Source of the DNA: Profundicola sp048268105
GTDB lineage: Bacteria; Bacteroidota; Bacteroidia; Flavobacteriales; Weeksellaceae
NCBI GenBank assembly: GCA_048268105.1
Contig: JBLWWH010000020.1
Span: 1-48,291, forward strand
DNA length: 48,291 nt
Reading direction: 5' to 3'
Position 1 is the stretch's first letter, and every line of letters begins with the position of its first letter. Below, piece after piece: positions 41,858-48,291 of the stretch. The translations under genes and the position numbers were made by a program. The notes beneath the pieces were generated by a model, which saw only the letters and a program-made list of their open reading frames with translations, ran no database searches and was not told where the DNA came from.

Positions 41858-42949
41858 TTATATTCCCTTTTTCATCTCTGGAAAAGGGATTTTTAGTTGA
41901 ACCATTTTCTCAGCATTTAGATTTAATTGAGAAACAGAAACGCCTAAAAGTCTAACTGGTTTACGTGGATTCTCAAGAATCAAGAGTTGGTTGATGATTT
42001 CATAAATCTCATCGAACTCGCCAATGTATTCATCTATTGTGTGGCTACGGGTAATGATGCTAAAGTCATTAAATTTAATTTTCAGCGTTATACTTCTTCC
42101 TTTCACTTCCTTTTTCGCCAATCTATCTACCACTTTTTGAATTATCGGAACGAGTGCCTTCTGCATTTCTTCTAGTGAATTTAAATTGGTTTCAAAGGTA
42201 TTTTCGCCTCCCACAGATTTTGGCTGTCTATTTGGATTTACTGAACTGGTGTGAATTCCACGAGCAATTTGGTAGTAATGTAAACCCATGCTCTTGAAAT
42301 TCTGTTCTAAAAAGTCTAAGCTTAAATTGCGTAAATCTTTACCATTAAAAATTCCCATATCACGCATCTTCTGTGCGGTTACTTTACCAATTCCATAGAA
42401 TTCTTGAATCTTCAATGGTCCTAAAAAGTCTAAAATTTCTTCTTGTGTTACGGTTTTTTGTCCGTTTGGTTTATTGAAATCGCTTGCAATTTTAGCTACA
42501 AATTTGTTTACTGATATACCTGCTGAAGCCGTTAAACCTGTTTTTTCGAAAATTTTAGTTCTAATCTCTCTGGCAATCTGGGAAGCCGAGGAAATATTCT
42601 TTTTATTAATAGTGACATCCAAATAAGCTTCATCCAAAGATAAAGGTTCTACCAAATCGGTATATTCATAAAAAATCTCCCGTATCTGATGAGAAACCTC
42701 GCGATAGCGCTCAAACCTTGGTTTAATAAAAATTAAATCCGGACAACGTTTGGCGGCAATCATACTACTCATAGCACTTTTAACACCAAATTTTCGAGCT
42801 TCATAACTCGCTGCAGCCACCACACCACGCTCCGAACTTCCACCCACAGCAATAGGTTTGCCTTTTAACTCTGGAGCATCATGTTGTTCCACAGAAGCAT
42901 AAAAAGCATCCATATCGATGTGGATTATTTTTCTGTTTTCGGATTGCAT
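41858..42949 (-). CDS. dinB: DNA polymerase IV
   Basis: A Y-family error-prone polymerase for translesion synthesis. Catalytic acids are visible in HIDMDAFYASVE (near residues 10-21) and SLDEAYLDV (near 103-111). A little-finger domain occupies about 235-345. The C-terminal QLKIPF resembles a weak beta-clamp-binding motif. The 363-residue length is normal. It stands alone, convergent with pirin with only ten bases between the genes. No LexA-like box is recognisable upstream. Confidence 0.96.
   Translation of the reverse strand: MQSENRKIIHIDMDAFYASVEQHDAPELKGKPIAVGGSSERGVVAAASYEARKFGVKSAMSSMIAAKRCPDLIFIKPRFERYREVSHQIREIFYEYTDLVEPLSLDEAYLDVTINKKNISSASQIAREIRTKIFEKTGLTASAGISVNKFVAKIASDFNKPNGQKTVTQEEILDFLGPLKIQEFYGIGKVTAQKMRDMGIFNGKDLRNLSLDFLEQNFKSMGLHYYQIARGIHTSSVNPNRQPKSVGGENTFETNLNSLEEMQKALVPIIQKVVDRLAKKEVKGRSITLKIKFNDFSIITRSHTIDEYIGEFDEIYEIINQLLILENPRKPVRLLGVSVSQLNLNAEKMVQLKIPFPEMKKGI
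41862..41896 (+). terminator. Intrinsic terminator of pirin gene, inside dinB 3' end
   Basis: TCCCTTTT (41864-41871) pairs with AAAAGGGA (41882-41889) across a ten-base loop, then TTTTT. The hairpin lies within the last codons of dinB, so it is both coding (minus) and terminator (plus). Confidence 0.7.
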
Positions 42950-43210
42950 ATTTTAATGAACTTAAGACTAATTTATTGATTTTCCGAATTTCAAAATTGT
43001 GATGAGATTTCGAGTTAAAATTATTTCGGGTTTATAAATGCAAATGATAAAGCACAAAACGTTAATGATTGGTAAAATTAAAACTTAATTATTTAGGAAT
43101 AAAGATATATTAAATAACGAAATATTGATTCAATAGATTATTCACCAAATTATGTTCATAAAATTATCTTAAGCTTTCTCTACTTGGTAGGAAAAGTCTA
43201 TGTATTTCAT

Positions 43211-43218
43211 TAAATTTG
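43211..43218 (+). promoter_or_regulatory. -7 element of amaB promoter
   Basis: TAAATTTG matches TAnnTTTG, 36 bases before the ATG at 43254. It lies inside a longer open frame from 43200, which argues against the upstream start. Confidence 0.45.
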
Positions 43219-43253
43219 GAAACTTCGAAATTAAAATAAAACTAAATTTTATT

Positions 43254-44783
43254 ATGATACAAGACGTTTTAAAGCAATTAGGCATTGAAGCTACTAACAA
43301 AGGAACCTCTACAGGTTCGGATTGGTTTGGTAGCGGCGCAGAAATTTCTTCATCTTCTCCGGTAGATGCAAAGCACATTGCTAAAGTTGCAACAACAACA
43401 CGTGAAGACTATGATAAAGTCGTAGAAACTGCTCAAAAAGCCTTTAAAGAATGGCGTTTGGTTCCAGCTCCACAGAGAGGTGAAATCGTTCGTCAGTTTG
43501 GAAATAAATTAAGAGAATTAAAAGAACCATTAGGAAAATTAGTTTCTTATGAAATGGGAAAATCTCTACAAGAGGGCTACGGTGAGGTGCAAGAAATGAT
43601 CGACATCTGTGACTTTGCAGTTGGTTTATCTCGTCAATTATACGGTTCTACAATTCACTCAGAAAGACCAGGACACAGAATGTATGATCAATACCATCCA
43701 TTAGGAATTGTAGGAATTATTTCTGCATTCAACTTCCCTGTAGCGGTTTGGTCTTGGAATACAGCTCTTGCTTGGGTTTGTGGTGATGTTTGTATCTGGA
43801 AACCAAGTGAAAAAGTTCCTTTAACAGGTGTTGCTTGTCAGAAAATCATCGCTGATATTTTGAAAGAAAATGATATGCCAGAAGGTATTTCATGTTTAAT
43901 CAATGGTGATTATAAAGTAGGTGAATTCATGTCTACTGACAAACGTATTCCGTTAATTTCTGCAACAGGTTCTACGCGTATGGGTAAAATCGTTGCCAGT
44001 ACAGTTGCCGAAAGATTAGGTAAAACTTTATTAGAATTAGGTGGAAATAACGCTATCATCGTCACACCAGATGCTGATATTAAAATGACTGTGATTGGTG
44101 CTGTATTTGGTGCTGTTGGTACAGCAGGACAAAGATGTACTTCTACACGTCGTTTAATCATCCACGAAAGCATTTATGATAAAGTAAAAGACGCGATTGT
44201 TGCTGCTTATAAACAATTGAAAATTGGTAATCCATTAGATGAAAACAATCACGTTGGTCCACTTATCGATACAGACGCTGTTGCTATGTACCAAGATGCA
44301 TTGAAACGAGTGGTAGCAGAAGGTGGTAAAATTATTGTTGAAGGTGGTGTATTAGAAGGTGAAGGCTACGAAAGTGGTTGTTATGTAAAACCTGCTATCG
44401 CAGAAGCCGAAAATCATTTTGACATCGTTCAACATGAAACTTTCGCTCCAATATTATATTTAATGAAATATAGTGGAGATGTTGAAAATGCAATTGACTT
44501 ACAAAATGGTGTTGCTCAAGGTTTATCTTCGGCTATCATGACCAACAACTTGAGAGAAGCTGAACGTTTCTTATCACACGCAGGTTCTGACTGTGGTATT
44601 GCTAACGTAAACATAGGTACTTCTGGTGCTGAAATCGGTGGTGCATTTGGTGGCGAAAAAGAGACTGGTGGAGGACGCGAGTCTGGATCAGATGCTTGGA
44701 AAATCTATATGAGACGCCAAACAAACACTATTAATTACACAACTGAACTTCCTTTAGCTCAAGGTATTAAATTTGATATTTAA
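43254..44783 (+). CDS. amaB: Aminoadipate-semialdehyde / piperideine-6-carboxylate dehydrogenase (ALDH7)
   Basis: An NAD-dependent aldehyde dehydrogenase of the antiquitin (ALDH7A1) group that oxidises 2-aminoadipate 6-semialdehyde to 2-aminoadipate in lysine breakdown. The catalytic nucleophile is C295 in GQRCTSTRR and the general base is E261 in LELGGNN. The C-terminal GGEKETGGGRESGSDAWKIYMRRQTNTINY is the ALDH7 signature. I chose ATG 43254 (509 residues): the 18 residues added by the upstream start at 43200 are promoter-like and foreign to the family. The lat gene follows, supplying the semialdehyde. Confidence 0.94.
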   Translation: MIQDVLKQLGIEATNKGTSTGSDWFGSGAEISSSSPVDAKHIAKVATTTREDYDKVVETAQKAFKEWRLVPAPQRGEIVRQFGNKLRELKEPLGKLVSYEMGKSLQEGYGEVQEMIDICDFAVGLSRQLYGSTIHSERPGHRMYDQYHPLGIVGIISAFNFPVAVWSWNTALAWVCGDVCIWKPSEKVPLTGVACQKIIADILKENDMPEGISCLINGDYKVGEFMSTDKRIPLISATGSTRMGKIVASTVAERLGKTLLELGGNNAIIVTPDADIKMTVIGAVFGAVGTAGQRCTSTRRLIIHESIYDKVKDAIVAAYKQLKIGNPLDENNHVGPLIDTDAVAMYQDALKRVVAEGGKIIVEGGVLEGEGYESGCYVKPAIAEAENHFDIVQHETFAPILYLMKYSGDVENAIDLQNGVAQGLSSAIMTNNLREAERFLSHAGSDCGIANVNIGTSGAEIGGAFGGEKETGGGRESGSDAWKIYMRRQTNTINYTTELPLAQGIKFDI

Positions 44784-44793
44784 TAATATTAAT

Positions 44794-44826
44794 TAGGACC
44801 TTGGATTAATATTCAGGGTCTTATAC
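44794..44826 (+). terminator. Hairpin between amaB and lat
   Basis: GACCTTG (44797-44803) pairs with CAGGGTC (44814-44820, one T-G pair), extendable by two pairs, with a weak T tract after. It may partly terminate amaB transcripts. Confidence 0.45.
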
Positions 44827-44928
44827 ATTATATTAAATACTTAATTAAATATTGAGCTTATAAAACATTTAAAATAACATTATTAAGTCAATTTTTATCT
44901 GACTTAAAATTAAAATTATTCAAGAAAT

Positions 44929-46236
44929 ATGAATGAAACATTAACTTCACAAAGAGTACACGATAGACTAAGTAAACATATCTTAGCCGATGGTTTTGAT
45001 ATGGTAATGGATTTAGAAAAATCACACGATAGCTATATCGTTGATGTAAATGGAACAGAATATTTAGATATGTTCTCAATGTTTGCATCTGCAGCGATTG
45101 GGTACAACCATCCACACATCACGAAACATCAAGATTGGTTAGGTAAATGTGCTATTGTTAAGCCATCTATGTCTGATGTTTACAATGAAGAATTTGCTGA
45201 ATTTATTGAAACATTTTCTCGTGTTGCTATTCCAGAGGAATTACAATATGCATTCTTTGTTTCGGGTGGAGCTTTAGCCGTAGAAAACGCATTAAAGACA
45301 GCTTTCGACTGGAGAACAAGGTTGAATATGTCCAGAGGAGTTGACAAAGAAGCGGGACAAGTAATTCACTTCAAACAAGCATTTCACGGTAGAACTGGTT
45401 ATACTATGTCGTTGACCAACACCAATGACCCAAGAAAATTCATGTATTTTCCTAAATTCGATTGGCCTCGTATTGAAAACCCAAAAATGTTCTTCCCATT
45501 CGAAGGTGAAAATGTTGAAAAAACAATCGCTTTAGAAGAACAAGCTAAAAAACAAATTGAAGCAGCATTTGCGAACAATCCAGATGAAATCGCTTGTATT
45601 TGTTTAGAGACAATACAAGGTGAGGGTGGAGACAATTTCTTCAGACCAGAATTCTTACAATACTTAAGAGATATTTGCGACGAAAAAGAAGTTTTATTAA
45701 TCTTTGACGAGGTTCAATGTGGTATGGGAATCACAGGAACTATGTGGGCTTGGCAACATTATGGAATCGTGCCAGATGTGATGTCATTCGGAAAGAAAAC
45801 ACAAGTTTGTGGAATCTTAGCTAACAAAGAGAAATTAGACCAAGTTGATAAAAACGTTTTCAAAGAGAGTAGTAGAATTAACTCTACTTTCGGAGGTAAC
45901 TTTATCGACATGATGCGTTTCAAATTGATTTTAGAAGTTATTGAAAAAGAAAACCTAGTAGAGAATTCTTGTGTAATGGGTGAATATTTACTTTCTAAAC
46001 TTCAAAAATTAGAAGCAGATTTCGAACAAGTAACCAATGCTAGAGGTAGAGGTCTATGGTGTGCATTTGATTTACCAAATGATGCAGACAGAGATGCTTT
46101 CTGGTCTAAGTGTTTCGAAAATAAATTATTGGTTTTAACTTGTGGAGAGAAGAGTATTAGATTCCGTCCACACTTGACAGTTACAAAACAAGAAATCGAT
46201 GATTCAATTAAAATCATTCGTGAAGTATTAAGCTAA
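44929..46236 (+). CDS. lat: L-lysine 6-transaminase
   Basis: A class III PLP aminotransferase that moves the epsilon-amino group of lysine to 2-oxoglutarate, giving 2-aminoadipate 6-semialdehyde. The PLP lysine lies in SFGKKTQVCGI (K289/K290), a context specific to LAT. MFSMFASAAIGYNHPHI and the FHGRTGYTMSLTNT block also match this enzyme. The 435-residue length is normal. It is placed directly after amaB, which removes its product, so the two form a lysine-degradation unit. The later step, glutaryl-CoA oxidation, is encoded by gcdH at 22465. Confidence 0.94.
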   Translation: MNETLTSQRVHDRLSKHILADGFDMVMDLEKSHDSYIVDVNGTEYLDMFSMFASAAIGYNHPHITKHQDWLGKCAIVKPSMSDVYNEEFAEFIETFSRVAIPEELQYAFFVSGGALAVENALKTAFDWRTRLNMSRGVDKEAGQVIHFKQAFHGRTGYTMSLTNTNDPRKFMYFPKFDWPRIENPKMFFPFEGENVEKTIALEEQAKKQIEAAFANNPDEIACICLETIQGEGGDNFFRPEFLQYLRDICDEKEVLLIFDEVQCGMGITGTMWAWQHYGIVPDVMSFGKKTQVCGILANKEKLDQVDKNVFKESSRINSTFGGNFIDMMRFKLILEVIEKENLVENSCVMGEYLLSKLQKLEADFEQVTNARGRGLWCAFDLPNDADRDAFWSKCFENKLLVLTCGEKSIRFRPHLTVTKQEIDDSIKIIREVLS

Positions 46237-46255
46237 AACTTAAACTTCCATAAAT

Positions 46256-46295
46256 CGAAAAAACCTATCTAAAATGAATTAGATAGGTTTTTTTA
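46256..46295. terminator. Terminator after lat
   Basis: A 13-base perfect stem (46258-46270 with 46281-46293) rich in A/T at its base, ten-base loop, T run. It also faces the convergent beta-barrel gene. Confidence 0.88.
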
Positions 46296-46339
46296 ATTTA
46301 AAATTAATACAGAAATTTTTTAATCTGCCTCAAAGCTTA

Positions 46340-47524
46340 TTATAAAAAACGATAAGACAGAGCAGCAGTAACATTGCTATTTTTTCCAGTATGATTTCTT
46401 ACATCTACAACGCCCAAACTAGTAAATCTTAGTTCTAAACCAATTCTTTGGTTAAATCGATAACCTGCTCCTAAGAAATACCCAAATCCGGACTTAGATT
46501 CAGCGGAAATAACATTATAAGTTACATTGTCATATTTCTCATCACCTAAAGGAATTCCAAAGGATATTCCAGTGTTTCCGAAAATTTGATGATTCTCAGC
46601 TATAAACATATTATAACGAACGCCCAATGGAATCGACAATATATTATAATCTGCTTTAAATTTACGAGGACGTAAAACAGGTGCACCGCTAGAAGGAACA
46701 ATTGCACGATATAGAATAAAGCCTTCAGATGTATTGCTTGAATACTCCGCTCCTAAAATTACTCCCAACTTATTGTTATTAATAGGCAATAAATATTCTA
46801 ATTCCAATCCTGCTTTTAAAGGAACAAAGGTTTGGGTAGAAACAGCTTTTTCTGCATTTTTACCCATTGGATTAAGCTTAAAAGGAGACATTCCACCATA
46901 TACATAAAGATTCAGTTGCCCCTTATTCTTGTATTGTGTAAGGTCATTGAAGTCTGAATTCTCACAATTATTATAAGTTTTAAAAACTTCTACCAAATCA
47001 ACGACTTTATAGTTTAAATCCTGAAATGTTTTTAGAGTTAAGTCCTCACATTTTAATCTTTTATATAATTGACCACGAAATTTAGAAAATTCTTTTAATT
47101 TACTTTCTTCTACTTTGGTTTTGTATTCTAACATTTCTAAATCTTGTTGATTTACATCAAAAAATAAAAACTCATTTAAACCAGAGTTGAACGAATAAAG
47201 TCTTGCTTTTCCATCGACAAGAACTCGTAAAAAGTTCTTTTGCGCAGGGATGTTATGCACATGTTGAAAGAATTTACTGATATATTTAAATTTTGTATCA
47301 TTTATATAAAATTCATTTATCGAATTTGCAGTTGCAGTGATTTCTTCATCGTTTTCTGAGATTTTATATGATATTTTGGTTGGTGATGTATACCACCCTT
47401 CATTCAAAATTAAACAATCGATTTTTTGGCCATTTTTGACAACATATCCAGGTTGAAATTCATTTTGCGCCCAAACCATAGTAAATAATAAGCTCAGACA
47501 AAGTGTAAGTAATAGTCTATTCAT
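46340..47524 (-). CDS. Outer-membrane beta-barrel-like protein
   Basis: A signal peptide (MNRLLLTLCLSLLFTMVWAQ) is followed by a N-terminal region of about 190 residues (GYVVKNGQKIDCLI...) seen in Bacteroidota envelope proteins. The C-terminal half alternates aromatic and hydrophobic residues in barrel-like strands (LNLYVYGGMSPFKL, AGLELEYLLP, IPLGVRYNMFI, GYFLGAGYRFNQRIGLELRF) and ends in ALSYRFL with the terminal Phe/Leu typical of such barrels. I placed the start at 47524, where the signal peptide begins. A Met six codons earlier (47542) is possible. Function and ligand are unknown. Confidence 0.82.
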   Translation of the reverse strand: MNRLLLTLCLSLLFTMVWAQNEFQPGYVVKNGQKIDCLILNEGWYTSPTKISYKISENDEEITATANSINEFYINDTKFKYISKFFQHVHNIPAQKNFLRVLVDGKARLYSFNSGLNEFLFFDVNQQDLEMLEYKTKVEESKLKEFSKFRGQLYKRLKCEDLTLKTFQDLNYKVVDLVEVFKTYNNCENSDFNDLTQYKNKGQLNLYVYGGMSPFKLNPMGKNAEKAVSTQTFVPLKAGLELEYLLPINNNKLGVILGAEYSSNTSEGFILYRAIVPSSGAPVLRPRKFKADYNILSIPLGVRYNMFIAENHQIFGNTGISFGIPLGDEKYDNVTYNVISAESKSGFGYFLGAGYRFNQRIGLELRFTSLGVVDVRNHTGKNSNVTAALSYRFL

Positions 47525-47542
47525 TTTTTTTAATTTGCGCAC

Positions 47543-48287
47543 GAATCTAAGAATTTAAACCAATATTATTTAAAAGTTTTTTAATATTTAGTTAACAATT
47601 CTATAAAAGCGCATTAGACTAATTAAAACAGTACCCAGAGGCATAAATTGAAAAGACAATTCGTGGGAGCTAAATATCATTAAATATAAACTTGCGCTTG
47701 GCTTATGAGCTTCTTTAGGAGTTGCAACTGAATTAATTTGGTAAATATGACACCACAATGAAATGAATTTAATCATCCTTATGAATTTCATCTTTACTTT
47801 GCTAAATATGGATAAAAAGTATACACTGAAAACAAACAGAGAGGTGAGGTGCCTACATAATAAAGCCTTTTCGAGTATTGTTTTTTACTTTCGACTCGAA
47901 TAGATTCCTAGTATATTTGAGTGTTTTAATCAAACTAAAATGTATCGAAGCCTAGGGCAGAAGAGGATAGGATGAGTATTAAGTTGATTTAAATACAGCG
48001 GAACTCCTCTTGTCTTTATTTGCCAATTGGATAATAGCCATGAAAAAAATGTCCATTGGATAACTTATTTGAAAATCCTATATTTGATGAAGCGAAGGAA
48101 TGGTGGTGTTGTCGTACAAGGTAAATATAACAGCCATAATTCCATTAAAACTTCGTTTATAACTATGTTGTGCGACATACTAAAATAAGAAAATAGTTAA
48201 AAAAAATATACTAAATTCTGATATTTAATAAGTTATATTTAGAAAAAATTAACTACATTCGTTCCAATAACCCTAAAAATTTAACCC
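47543..48287. other. About 0.75 kb without a recognisable gene
   Basis: No frame here looks like a protein. A 67-codon minus-strand frame (47588-47791) lacks coding character. Visible structure: TTCGAGT/ACTCGAA arms (47870-47876, 47894-47900); ATTGGATAA twice near 48025 and 48055; and a near-perfect inverted pair TGTCGTACAA (48110-48119) / TTGTGCGACA (48168-48177). It may be a decayed gene or element remnant. The last bases hold an ATG at 48288 that could start the next gene. Confidence 0.5.
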
Positions 48288-48291
48288 ATGA

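Noticed and set aside
43200..43253. 18-codon N-terminal extension of amaB
   Set aside because: It includes a consensus -7 box, and ALDH7 proteins begin near the Met at 43254.
47588..47791. 67-codon minus-strand open frame
   Set aside because: Its composition does not look coding, and it has no start context or family resemblance.
1..48291. CRISPR array, tRNA or rRNA genes, insertion sequences
   Set aside because: Reading both strands, I saw no regularly spaced repeats, cloverleaf-type sequences, rRNA segments or transposase-like frames.

Overview
The window is low-GC DNA with Bacteroidota features throughout, most likely Flavobacteriales. It has promoter -7 boxes of the TAnnTTTG type, few Shine-Dalgarno sites, a fused alpha/beta 2-oxoacid dehydrogenase E1, a RibBA with a decayed RibA half, and the order ftsK - lolA-like - LptF/G permease - ribBA that I associate with this phylum. 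I see no rRNA, tRNA, CRISPR array, integrase or insertion sequence. It looks like ordinary chromosome with one small movable-looking cassette and one broken gene. The genus cannot be fixed from sequence alone.

Layout. 1-2000: two unrecognised or poorly known genes, one secreted. 2058-7814 (minus): ribBA, LptF/LptG permease, LolA-like carrier and FtsK in one tight operon. 8029-14000: malQ (two starch-binding domains plus GH77), a thioredoxin, a TRIC-type channel and uvrB. 14193-16694: a Crp/Fnr regulator with a Cys cluster, followed by a persulfide dioxygenase-rhodanese fusion and a rhodanese lipoprotein, a sulfide/persulfide detoxification unit. 16851-25326: the E1 and E2 of a branched-chain-type 2-oxoacid dehydrogenase flank a class I ribonucleotide reductase operon (minus), glutaryl-CoA dehydrogenase and a four-helix-bundle cassette. 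25415-32560: a secreted protein gene with an internal amber stop, aspA, a flavin reductase-like protein, DUF1015, YggS and an orphan peptide-binding lipoprotein. 32636-38401 (minus): an amidoligase-type cluster (esterase, ATP-grasp, YbdK-type carboxylate-amine ligase, class I glutamine amidotransferase, second ATP-grasp-like protein). 38544-48291: a membrane-anchored protein, rocD, a small GNAT protein, pirin, dinB, the lysine-degradation pair amaB and lat, an outer-membrane beta-barrel protein, and about 0.75 kb without a recognisable gene.

Two systems stand out. First, the class I RNR operon (nrdB - acyl-CoA thioesterase - nrdA) is preceded by a cobalamin riboswitch on the minus strand, with overlapping alternative hairpins between it and nrdB. 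This predicts that the B12-independent RNR, and a thioesterase with it, are made when B12 is scarce, and that a B12-dependent RNR exists elsewhere in the genome. Second, the cluster at 33216-38401 has the make-up of a small-molecule or peptide amide-bond-forming pathway with no obvious known product. One of its ATP-grasp enzymes carries a 65-residue Lys-rich, histone-H1-like tail.

Metabolically, lat and amaB convert lysine to 2-aminoadipate and gcdH handles the downstream glutaryl-CoA. With rocD, aspA and the branched-chain-type dehydrogenase, the window suggests an amino-acid-degrading heterotroph.
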